In this document: positions 1 through 5,277 of the stretch, piece after piece
Position numbering within the stretch: the first letter of the stretch is position 1
How the letters are laid out: each line of letters opens with the position of its first letter
Origin: Eggerthella sp. CAG:209
GTDB taxonomy: Bacteria > Actinomycetota > Coriobacteriia > Coriobacteriales > Eggerthellaceae
DNA: 6,779 nucleotides
Assembly (NCBI GenBank): GCA_000436075.1
Contig: FR884637.1
Coordinates: forward strand, 38,449-45,227
Direction: 5' to 3'
The notes under the pieces: model-generated
Databases searched by the model: none
The model's input: only the letters and a program-made list of their open reading frames with translations
Told to the model about the DNA's origin: nothing
Program-made: the position numbers and the translations under genes

Positions 1-81
1 ATGGGCATCAACGCGTACAACCTCTTCTTCAGATGCAACATCAACAGAAATCAGCGAGTATGTTTCTTTTTCCTTCGCCAT
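1..81 (-). CDS. N-terminus of an unidentified protein, cut by window edge
   Basis: An open frame starts at ATG (81-79) and stays open for 27 codons to the window edge. The visible protein begins MAKEKETYSLISV and continues with an acidic stretch (EEE near residues 18-20). I do not recognise it. The start lies 8 nt after the mutase stop codon, and the sequence TAGGG, which includes that stop, sits 6 nt before the ATG as a plausible Shine-Dalgarno. That spacing suggests co-transcription and translational coupling with the upstream mutase. The N-terminus has no hydrophobic signal segment, so a cytoplasmic protein is likely. The first 27 residues do not support a function. Confidence 0.6.
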   Translation of the reverse strand, partial: MAKEKETYSLISVDVASEEEVVRVDAH

Positions 82-89
82 GACAAGCC

Positions 90-1772
90 CTATTTCATGA
101 AAACGGCCATTGCGCTAGACAAAACGCCAGCGAGACATTCCGCCTCAGATGCACTTTCTCCAACAGTGAACAGATACACCTTCACTTTAGGCTCAGTGCC
201 GCTGGGGCGGACAATAACTTTGTTGCCCTTTTCAAGATCAAATTCGAGCACGTTTGCAGAAGGCAAACCGCCAACACCTTGTTGGTAATCGAGGAACTGC
301 TCAACCTTATACCCTGCAATTTCAGAAAGTGGCTGGCTTCGGAAACCGGTCATGATAGAAGCCATGGTCTCGGCACCAGCAGAACCCTCGAATGCATAAG
401 AAACGGTTCGGTTGTGGTGGAAGCCAAACTCGCGATAGATATCCTGCATTGCCTGGTAGAGGTTCTTGCCCAACGTACGGTAATAACGTGCCATTTGGCA
501 AATAAGCATAGAGGCAACCACAGCATCTTTATCACGTGCATGAGTGCCAGCAAGGTAGCCATAGCTTTCTTCGAACCCGAAAACGAAACGTTCTTTTTCG
601 TCCTGCTGCTCAAGATCGGCGATTACGCCGCCAATATACTTGAACCCAGTAAGCACGCGACGCATATCAACACCATATTTAGCGGCTACAGGGTCTACCA
701 GACTCGTAGATACAATAGTAGTAACCGCCACAGGATGTTCGGGCAGCGTTCCATTTTCCTTACGCATGCGGCAAATAAAATCAAGAAGCAGCACACCTAC
801 CTCATTGCCAGAAAGAAGCTGGTAATCGTCGCCATCTTTCACCGCAATGCCAACACGGTCTGCATCGGGATCGGTCGCAAGAAGCAGATCGGGGTGAACT
901 TGCTCACACAATGCAATACCGCACTCCAGAGCTTCACGAATCTCAGGATTAGGATAAGGGCACGTCGGGAAATTGCCATCGGGCTTCGACTGCTCTTCGA
1001 CCACATGAATATCAGTAACACCAATACGTTCCAAAATACGCGTTACGCACTCCAAGCCCGTGCCATTCAAAGGCGTGTATACCACGCGCAAATCCGACTG
1101 TTCCTGTTCTACATGCTGGTCATATACGGCATCGAGAAAGGCATCGAGCACTTCTTCTTGAATATATGTTGCAAAACCCGCAGCCTGAGCATCCTCGAAA
1201 GGCATAGTGCGCACGTCGTCAAACATGTCGACACCTTCAATTGCCTGGGTAATTGTATCGGCGATCTCAGAGGCGATCTGGCAACCATCAGGACCGTAGA
1301 CCTTGTAGCCATTGTATTTACTGGGATTATGGCTTGCCGTGACGTTAATGCCGATAGCACAACCCAAATAGCGTATAGCGAATGACAACGCGGGCGTGGG
1401 CTGAAGACGCGGATAGACATATGATTTGATACCATTGGCAGCCAAAACGCTTGCTGCGGTGTGGGCAAATAGTTGAGAATTGATGCGGGAGTCATAGCAG
1501 ATGGCAACAGTACCGGGCTCACCATCGTTCGCCTGTCCATTGATAAAATCGGCAATACCCTGAGTAGCCTGGCCCACAGTATGAATATTCATGCGATTGG
1601 TGCCAGCCCCCAAAACACCGCGAAGGCCCGCCGTACCAAATTCCAGCGTGCGATAGAACGCATCTTCAATTACTGCTTCATCACCAGATTCGTCCATTGC
1701 CTTCAAGTCAGCCTGGAGCTCAGGGTCGGTAACCTTTTCGCACCAGAGGTCATACAGAGAGCGGCAATCCAT
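90..1772 (-). CDS. pgm: Phosphoglucomutase/phosphomannomutase (alpha-D-phosphohexomutase, PgcA/PGM2 type)
   Basis: This is a cytoplasmic enzyme that interconverts hexose 1-phosphate and 6-phosphate, most likely glucose 1-P and glucose 6-P, feeding glycogen, cell-wall or glycolipid sugar pathways. The 560-aa protein carries all four family signatures in order: the N-terminal GTAGLRG at residues 46-52; TASHNP at 145-150, with Ser147 as the phosphoserine; the Mg2+ loop DPDADR at 301-306; the sugar-binding FGFEESYGY at about 398-406; and the phosphate-binding RPSGTEPK at 522-529. The FEESYG form of the sugar loop, and the length, match PgcA/PGM2-type enzymes better than the shorter GEXSGH-type PMM/PGM or GlmM. 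Glucose versus mannose preference cannot be read from sequence. The ATG start is preceded by AAGGAAG about 6 nt upstream. A second gene begins 8 nt after its stop. The gene appears intact. Confidence 0.95.
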   Translation of the reverse strand: MDCRSLYDLWCEKVTDPELQADLKAMDESGDEAVIEDAFYRTLEFGTAGLRGVLGAGTNRMNIHTVGQATQGIADFINGQANDGEPGTVAICYDSRINSQLFAHTAASVLAANGIKSYVYPRLQPTPALSFAIRYLGCAIGINVTASHNPSKYNGYKVYGPDGCQIASEIADTITQAIEGVDMFDDVRTMPFEDAQAAGFATYIQEEVLDAFLDAVYDQHVEQEQSDLRVVYTPLNGTGLECVTRILERIGVTDIHVVEEQSKPDGNFPTCPYPNPEIREALECGIALCEQVHPDLLLATDPDADRVGIAVKDGDDYQLLSGNEVGVLLLDFICRMRKENGTLPEHPVAVTTIVSTSLVDPVAAKYGVDMRRVLTGFKYIGGVIADLEQQDEKERFVFGFEESYGYLAGTHARDKDAVVASMLICQMARYYRTLGKNLYQAMQDIYREFGFHHNRTVSYAFEGSAGAETMASIMTGFRSQPLSEIAGYKVEQFLDYQQGVGGLPSANVLEFDLEKGNKVIVRPSGTEPKVKVYLFTVGESASEAECLAGVLSSAMAVFMK

Positions 1773-1818
1773 GAAGCACTTCCTTACTAATGTAGGTTGA
1801 AACGCAGATAACTTCGTA

Positions 1819-1827
1819 AGTATAACA
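1819..1827 (-). promoter_or_regulatory. Candidate extended -10 promoter of the mutase gene
   Basis: Read on the minus strand, the sequence TGT-TATACT is an extended -10 element (TGN plus a hexamer matching TATAAT at 5 of 6). It lies about 47 nt before the mutase ATG, giving a short leader of roughly 40 nt. No good -35 is seen at 16-18 nt, which is acceptable for extended -10 promoters. It lies downstream of the minus-strand terminator at 1974-2003, so the mutase would not depend on the upstream RNA unit. The call rests on consensus matching only. Confidence 0.45.
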
Positions 1828-1841
1828 AGGTTACAGGCGCT

Positions 1842-1958
1842 CTAACGACTCTTCGCATAGTTCGCGAAACGTTCGAAAGCTGCATTTTGGGGCCATACGA
1901 TTATCGATCGTTGCCACATAACAAAACATGCCAAACCGCAAATCACAAAAGCCAGCAT
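1842..1958 (-). CDS. Possible 38-aa small membrane protein (weak)
   Basis: This minus-strand ATG frame encodes 38 residues: a hydrophobic start (MLAFVICGLACFVMW, residues 1-15) and a polar, basic tail ending YAKSR. It could be a single-pass small membrane protein. Against it, the ATG has no recognisable Shine-Dalgarno, and the frame is also open upstream through the terminator, which suggests chance openness. It begins about 16 nt after the U-tract of the 1974-2003 terminator and ends about 15 nt before the mutase promoter, so any transcript would have to read through the terminator. I list it only because it fills part of an otherwise gene-free gap. Confidence 0.15.
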   Translation of the reverse strand: MLAFVICGLACFVMWQRSIIVWPQNAAFERFANYAKSR

Positions 1959-1973
1959 AAAACTGGTTCGGGC

Positions 1974-2003
1974 AAAAAGAAACCCCGCCGCTTTGCGACG
2001 GGG
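1974..2003 (-). terminator. Intrinsic terminator of a minus-strand RNA unit
   Basis: On the minus strand a 9-bp GC-rich stem (CCCCGTCGC, loop AAA, GCGGCGGGG) is followed at once by TTTCTTTTT. One stem position is a G-U wobble in this orientation but a C-A mismatch in the other, and the plus-strand side has no T-run, so it acts on minus-strand transcripts. No protein gene lies upstream on that strand before lysR, so it implies a short non-coding or leader transcript. Confidence 0.85.
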
Positions 2004-2122
2004 CACACACAACCAGACGATAAAGCTCTTACCCTGTACCCTCTGATTCGGGATTATCCCGATTCTGACAACACTCACCTGCGGGGTTCATCGTCTCGCA
2101 AAAAAGGAACTTGTTGCCCGAT
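1974..2122 (-). ncRNA. Candidate structured small RNA or attenuated leader, unclassified
   Basis: The predicted transcript is about 150 nt, from a start near 2122 to the terminator at 1974-2003. A 10-bp closing stem pairs 2096-2087 (AGACGATGAA) with 2024-2015 (TTTATCGTCT), with one G-U pair that would be an A-C mismatch on the opposite strand. Inside it, 2065-2045 forms a hairpin with UCGGG/CCCGA at its core, extended by two more pairs past an A-A mismatch. The segment 2088-2081 (AACCCCGC) is perfectly complementary to the 3' arm of the terminator (1988-1981), so an alternative antiterminator pairing is possible. I checked from memory for SRP RNA, tmRNA, 6S, T-box, TPP, cobalamin, guanidine, c-di-GMP, ZTP and fluoride signatures and saw none. 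A 20-codon frame (2091-2029) lies inside but has no convincing ribosome site. It is divergent from the LysR gene. Function unknown. Confidence 0.5.
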
Positions 2123-2129
2123 GGATACT

Positions 2130-2158
2130 GTTATATATCGCTCTTTCCAATTAGTAAA
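2130..2158 (-). promoter_or_regulatory. Candidate promoter of the minus-strand RNA
   Basis: On the minus strand, TTTACT (2158-2153; 4 of 6 to TTGACA) and TATAAC (2135-2130; 5 of 6 to TATAAT) are separated by exactly 17 nt. Transcription would begin around 2122, just before the structured region and terminator. The region is AT-rich, so a chance match is possible, but its fit with the downstream terminator supports the call. Confidence 0.5.
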
Positions 2159-2173
2159 ACAGTAATCTATTAT
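2144..2173 (+). promoter_or_regulatory. Candidate promoter of the LysR-type regulator gene
   Basis: TTTCCA (2144-2149) and TATTAT (2168-2173) are spaced 18 nt apart, each a partial sigma-70-type match. The start of transcription would be near 2180, about 30 nt before the lysR ATG. It overlaps the -35 of the divergent minus-strand promoter. Consensus inspection only. Confidence 0.35.
2150..2166. promoter_or_regulatory. Possible LysR-family operator (T-N11-A dyad)
   Basis: ATTAGT-aaaac-AGTAAT is an imperfect inverted repeat (5 of 6 arm positions) that includes the T-N11-A spacing typical of LysR-family sites (T2152, A2164). It lies inside the spacer of the candidate lysR promoter and over the -35 of the divergent RNA promoter, the usual place for a regulator that represses itself and controls its divergent neighbour. 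Short AT-rich dyads also arise by chance. Confidence 0.35.
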
Positions 2174-2209
2174 ATGCGTGTTAAGTAATGCTAAAAGATA
2201 GAAGCACTC

Positions 2210-3079
2210 ATGGACACGTCTCGTTACCGCGCTTTCGTTCAGGCCTCTGATCAGGGCAGCCTTTCCAAGGCAGCAAAAACGCTCAACTATACTCCATCCG
2301 GAGTGAGTCAATTGATTACCGCTCTCGAACGCGATCTGGGTTTTTCGGTACTTGAACGCAATCCACACGGCGTTCAGCCCACATCCGAAGGCTCACGCAT
2401 CCTGCCCGCGGCACGCGCGGTGATCCAAGAAGAGGAGAGGCTTCTTCAAGTGAGCTCCGAAATCAAAGGCCTGGCGATCGGCCAAGTGACGATCGGATCC
2501 TACCCAAGTGTTGCCGCCCATTGGCTACTGGGCGTCATTAAAGTGTTTCACGAACGATATCCCAACATTGAAGTTCGCATCATGGAGGGCATTCATCAGG
2601 AAATAACAGAATGGCTCGATTCCAAAGAAGCCGATGTTGGGTTTATGAGCTATGAACCCTCACTTACCTACGATTGGATCCCCCTCGCACGAGACCCAAT
2701 GGTCGCAGCGCTACCCCTGGACCACCCATTCGCATCGGAAGAAAACTACCCAATCGAAGAATGTACCAACGAGGCATTTATCATGCCAGGCAAAGGCCAA
2801 GACATTGACACCACGCGAATACTTTCACGACACGGTCTCAGTCCAAATATCGCTTACGAAACAATCGAAACCGTAGCAACCCTGGGAATGATCGAAGCAG
2901 GAATGGGAATGACCATAATCAACAGCCTTGCTGTTAAAAAATACGGTTTTGACCTGGCGCTTGTACCCATCGAACCACCAGAGTCCATCCTTTTCGGTAT
3001 TGCCGCCTCTTCACTGAAAACCTGTGCGCCAGCAACGCGTCATTTCATAGACTGCGCCGTAGCCCAGCTAGAGGAATGA
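2210..3079 (+). CDS. LysR-family transcriptional regulator
   Basis: This is a 289-aa DNA-binding regulator of normal LysR length. Residues 1-60 form the winged helix-turn-helix, with the recognisable SLSKAAKTLNYTPSGVSQ (17-34) and a following linker helix rich in Glu (about 61-85). Residues from about 90 to 289 form the two-lobed periplasmic-binding-like effector domain (GQVTIGSYPSVA at 91-102; GMIEAGMGMTII at 226-237). The ligand is not predictable. The ATG is preceded by a weak AGAAG, 5 nt away. LysR proteins usually act on a divergent neighbour; here the divergent element is the structured RNA unit at 1974-2122 rather than a protein gene. The gene converges with hydE with 14 nt between stops, and no terminator is visible there. 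Family assignment is sure; target and ligand are not. Confidence 0.93.
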   Translation: MDTSRYRAFVQASDQGSLSKAAKTLNYTPSGVSQLITALERDLGFSVLERNPHGVQPTSEGSRILPAARAVIQEEERLLQVSSEIKGLAIGQVTIGSYPSVAAHWLLGVIKVFHERYPNIEVRIMEGIHQEITEWLDSKEADVGFMSYEPSLTYDWIPLARDPMVAALPLDHPFASEENYPIEECTNEAFIMPGKGQDIDTTRILSRHGLSPNIAYETIETVATLGMIEAGMGMTIINSLAVKKYGFDLALVPIEPPESILFGIAASSLKTCAPATRHFIDCAVAQLEE

Positions 3080-3093
3080 ACATACCCGTTCTT

Positions 3094-4149
3094 TTATTTC
3101 ACTAGGGAGTCGCCGCGGTCTTCTACGATTCGGTACCCAATTCGATCCATCCTCATGTCAAGGCACCAACGGCATTCGGCGGCCTCTTCACCAGTACAGA
3201 TCTTGTTATCGTAGAGACTGTAATCTTTACGATGCGCAACTGGCGAAAGATTAGGCATCACTACATTGGCACCGGCCAGGATTCCCTGCTCCCTACCATC
3301 TGAAGCAATGGTCCCCAATGCGGTAGTGGCAGGAATAAGAGCATCGGGAAATGCCAAACGCAGCGCTGAAAGCATAAACAACGTAAGCTCAAGCGTGCCT
3401 TGAGATTCGCGAGCAAAGGGTGTGTCTTTGTGCGGCACGAAGGGGCCAATACCAATCATGTGGGGCTGGAGCTCCTGCAGAAACACCATGTCTTCGGCAA
3501 GGCAGCGAGCGGTTTGGCCCGGCGATCCCACCATAAAACCGCTACCCACCTGATAACCGAGAGAGCGTAAAACCATGAGACATTTCTTGCGGGAAGTGAG
3601 GCTCATCTCATTCGGATGCAGCAGATCGTAATGATGGGGATCCGCAGTTTCGTGGCGCAGTAGATATCGATCAGCTCCAGCAGCGCGAAGCGAACGATAC
3701 GACTCCTCGGAGCGCTCTCCAATAGAAAGCGTTATTGCACATCCCGGATATGCTTCGCGGATAGAAGAGACAATAGAGACCATGCGGGCATCATCGTAAA
3801 ACGGATCCTCTCCGCCTTGAAGTACAAACGTGCGAAAACCTAAATCGTAGCCCTGTTCGCAACATTGAAGAATCTCTTCTCCAGAAAGGCGATAACGATT
3901 CACGCACTTGTTGCTTCTTCGGATACCGCAATATAGACAATCGTTTTTGCAGTAATTAGTGAATTCGATCAAACCGCGCTTGAATACCCTTTTGCCATAG
4001 CGCTCGTCTCTCAATGCGCAAGCGCGAGATTTCATATCTTCCGCAAGGTCTGGGGTGTGATCCGAAATCAGGCGCTCCCATTCATCACACGAAAGTGCGT
4101 GTTCGCATTCAAGCTTATTGAGCAAGGAGCAAAGCGAATCTGGCAACAC
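3094..4149 (-). CDS. hydE: [FeFe]-hydrogenase H-cluster radical SAM maturase HydE
   Basis: HydE is a cytoplasmic radical SAM enzyme that works with HydG and HydF to build the diiron subcluster of FeFe-hydrogenase. The 351-aa protein has the radical SAM cluster motif CKNDCLYC (Cys67, Cys71, Cys74) in a context typical of HydE (CLYCGIRRSNK, then RYRL). It also has LQGGEDP (110-116), ADRYLLRHETADP (159-171), SGFMVGSPGQT (203-213), GIGPFVPHKDTPF (233-245), IPATTALGTI (272-281) and ANVVMPNLSP (294-303), all strongly HydE-like. The C-terminal CX7CX2C (Cys318, Cys326, Cys329), which holds an accessory cluster in some HydE proteins, is kept. Biotin synthase, PylB and ThiH are relatives but lack this combination. 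GGAGG lies 2 nt before GTG 4149 and 5 nt before an in-frame TTG (4146-4144), so the true start may be the TTG, one residue shorter. No hydF, hydG or hydrogenase gene is in the window. Confidence 0.94.
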   Translation of the reverse strand: MLPDSLCSLLNKLECEHALSCDEWERLISDHTPDLAEDMKSRACALRDERYGKRVFKRGLIEFTNYCKNDCLYCGIRRSNKCVNRYRLSGEEILQCCEQGYDLGFRTFVLQGGEDPFYDDARMVSIVSSIREAYPGCAITLSIGERSEESYRSLRAAGADRYLLRHETADPHHYDLLHPNEMSLTSRKKCLMVLRSLGYQVGSGFMVGSPGQTARCLAEDMVFLQELQPHMIGIGPFVPHKDTPFARESQGTLELTLFMLSALRLAFPDALIPATTALGTIASDGREQGILAGANVVMPNLSPVAHRKDYSLYDNKICTGEEAAECRWCLDMRMDRIGYRIVEDRGDSLVK

Positions 4150-4168
4150 AGCCTCCGATCATTTCGTA

Positions 4169-4180
4169 TCGTTGCAACGA
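4169..4180. promoter_or_regulatory. Perfect 12-bp palindrome between divergent hydE and PAP2 genes
   Basis: TCGTTGCAACGA is its own reverse complement and sits in the 72-nt gap between the divergent starts, 20 nt before the hydE start codon. Its position suits an operator for a dimeric regulator acting on one or both genes. I could not place convincing -35/-10 pairs around it and cannot match it to a known regulon. Confidence 0.35.
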
Positions 4181-4221
4181 CATACAAAGCGGCCAAATAG
4201 CCAAAACCTCATAGGCGATAT

Positions 4222-4812
4222 GTGGCAGGCAAGCCACAAGGAGCGTCCCGACCAATCAGCCCATCACGTACAATGTTTACCATGAATAAAGAAACCTACA
4301 AGAAAATGACGGGATTCCTGCATAGCCACCCTACGCAGGCGAAAATCGTCATTACCACCAATAAAATCATCACCTACGCAATCTATCTCGCCTACCCGTG
4401 TCTTCTTCTGTGGCTCATATTTCACAACGGAGCAGCAACATTGCTTGAAGGACGAATCGACCCTCTGCTTTCAAAGGCGATTCTCGTTCCCGCGGTAAGC
4501 TTCATCGCGGTTAGTCTATTTCGCGCCCTGATCAACGCCCCACGCCCCTACGAAGCGTTCGCCCTTCCACCAGTAATCGCGAAAGACACCAAAGGTAAAT
4601 CGTTTCCCAGCAGACATGCGTTTTCCATTTTCGTAATCGGTGTAACCTTCTTGGCAGCATGTCCTCTGCCCCTAGTTGGATGGCTGATCTTGGCGTTAGG
4701 GGTCTGCCTTGCAGTGGTACGCGTACTTGCTGGCGTGCATTTCCCCCGCGATGTTGCAGCGGGTGCTTTGCTAGGCATTGCCTGCGGCTGTCTTGGATTC
4801 TGGATCGTATAA
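4222..4812 (+). CDS. PAP2-family membrane phosphatase
   Basis: This is a small integral membrane phosphatase of the PAP2 (type 2 phosphatidic acid phosphatase) family, which removes phosphate from lipid phosphates such as undecaprenyl diphosphate or phosphatidylglycerol phosphate; the substrate here is unknown. The 196-aa frame has the three catalytic motifs: RX6RP (R101 to P109, with Arg where the family usually has Lys), PSRH (129-132) and RX5HX3D (R167, H173, D177, with Val in place of the usual leading Ser). About five membrane segments lie near 49-67, 82-100, 133-147, 150-165 and 178-195. The start is uncertain. GTG 4222 has only a weak AGG upstream, and the first 17-20 residues look unlike a conserved N-terminus. 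ATG 4273 or ATG 4282 (176 aa) lose no motif but lack a good ribosome site. It is divergent from hydE; no terminator is seen after it. Confidence 0.88.
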   Translation: MAGKPQGASRPISPSRTMFTMNKETYKKMTGFLHSHPTQAKIVITTNKIITYAIYLAYPCLLLWLIFHNGAATLLEGRIDPLLSKAILVPAVSFIAVSLFRALINAPRPYEAFALPPVIAKDTKGKSFPSRHAFSIFVIGVTFLAACPLPLVGWLILALGVCLAVVRVLAGVHFPRDVAAGALLGIACGCLGFWIV

Positions 4813-4999
4813 AACAACACTCATGGCAGCACGCAAAGCTTTGCCATCGACAGCACCCGACAGCAAGAAGAAACTGAATTTGCGCTAAAAGAACGAAACA
4901 CACCTGAAACAAATCTAAGGGCTGGATGCCTTTCACCGAGTAAAAAACAGGTTCAAACAGAGCTTGTTACTCTTTTGTCGCTATTTCGTAAAAAAGTTA
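4813..4999. other. Intergenic stretch, no supported gene
   Basis: This is the first part of the 465-nt gap between the PAP2 gene and the symporter. I see no credible gene on either strand. The only structure is GCAAAGCTTTGC, a perfect 12-bp palindrome at 4833-4844, nested between ATGGCA and TGCCAT (4823-4848). It is not followed by a T-run, so I do not call it a terminator. A 21-codon ATG frame at 4823-4888 has no ribosome binding site. Confidence 0.5.
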
Positions 5000-5028
5000 T
5001 TGCGCACACGAAGCAAGACGCGCATAAT
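5000..5028 (+). promoter_or_regulatory. Candidate promoter of the riboswitch-symporter transcript
   Basis: TTGCGC (5000-5005) and CATAAT (5023-5028; 5 of 6 to TATAAT) are 17 nt apart. Transcription would start near 5035, about 55 nt before the glycine aptamer, which is a sensible distance. The -35 matches only the TTG half of the consensus. An alternative, TTGTCG (4975-4980) with TTATTG (17-nt spacer), is weaker. Confidence 0.45.
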
Positions 5029-5090
5029 CACCCCACAACATATTTCCGTGAAGCTTTTGGAATCAAACGCGAAACCGAAAGTGGAGAAAA

Positions 5091-5197
5091 CTCTGGAGAA
5101 TCTCTTAAATGAGTGCCGACGGTGCAAGGCTTCAAGCCAAACGCTCCCAATCAGCGGAGCGGCTTTGAAGCTGAATCTCTCAGGCAAAAGGACAGAG
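5091..5197 (+). promoter_or_regulatory. Glycine riboswitch, single aptamer
   Basis: The conserved core of the glycine aptamer is clear: CTCTGGAGA at the 5' side (5091-5099), GCCGACGGTGCAA (5114-5126), and AATCTCTCAGGCAAAAGGACAG (5174-5195, split by the family into its conserved blocks). The P1 stem pairs CTCTG (5091-5095) with CAGAG (5193-5197). The P3 arm is long: AGGCTTCAAGCC-like pairing to GGCTTTGAAGCT, topped by a perfect CGCTCC/GGAGCG stem (5142-5147 with 5155-5160). Only one aptamer is present; no second GCCGA core is seen. The known class binds glycine and controls glycine cleavage or glycine/alanine transport genes. It sits 80 nt before an AGCS symporter start, which agrees with that role. 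Confidence 0.92.
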
Positions 5198-5235
5198 ACG
5201 GGTTTCAATCCGCCCCTTATCTTATTCAAGGTTTC

Positions 5236-5265
5236 CCTAGGGTTTTCCTAAACAAGAACCCTAGG
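5236..5265 (+). promoter_or_regulatory. Ribosome-site-sequestering hairpin (riboswitch expression platform)
   Basis: CCTAGGGTT (5236-5244) pairs perfectly over 9 bp with AACCCTAGG (5257-5265), and the 3' arm includes AGG of the Shine-Dalgarno AGGAGG (5263-5268). No U-run follows, so it is not an intrinsic terminator; occlusion of the ribosome site is the likelier mechanism. The direction of switching (glycine turning expression on or off) cannot be decided from pairing alone. Confidence 0.65.
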
Positions 5266-5277
5266 AGGTTACCCAAC

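Noticed and set aside
279..1385. A 368-codon plus-strand frame opposite the mutase gene
   Set aside because: It is antisense to a gene with all four phosphohexomutase motifs, has no ribosome site, and its translation is rich in basic residues with no family resemblance. It is a by-product of codon use on the other strand.
1842..2078. A 78-codon minus-strand frame across the terminator
   Set aside because: It runs through the structured RNA and the terminator stem, and lacks a ribosome site. Only its last 38 codons are kept, as a weak small-protein possibility.
2029..2091. A 20-codon minus-strand leader peptide (MNPAGECC...)
   Set aside because: It lies inside the RNA structure without a convincing Shine-Dalgarno and has no run of regulatory codons such as those in amino acid attenuators.
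4833..4844. GCAAAGCTTTGC palindrome as terminator of the PAP2 gene
   Set aside because: A perfect palindrome leaves no loop, and no T-run follows on the plus strand.
4823..4888. A 21-codon plus-strand frame after the PAP2 gene
   Set aside because: There is no ribosome site, it is very short, and it overlaps a palindrome that may arise by chance.
4532..4936. Minus-strand frames opposite the PAP2 gene (134 and 90 codons)
   Set aside because: They overlap a gene with intact catalytic motifs and show no domain, start signal or composition of a real protein.
5091..5230. A tandem (two-aptamer) glycine riboswitch
   Set aside because: Only one GCCGA/AGGCAAAAGGACAG core is present; the sequence after 5197 lacks a second core.
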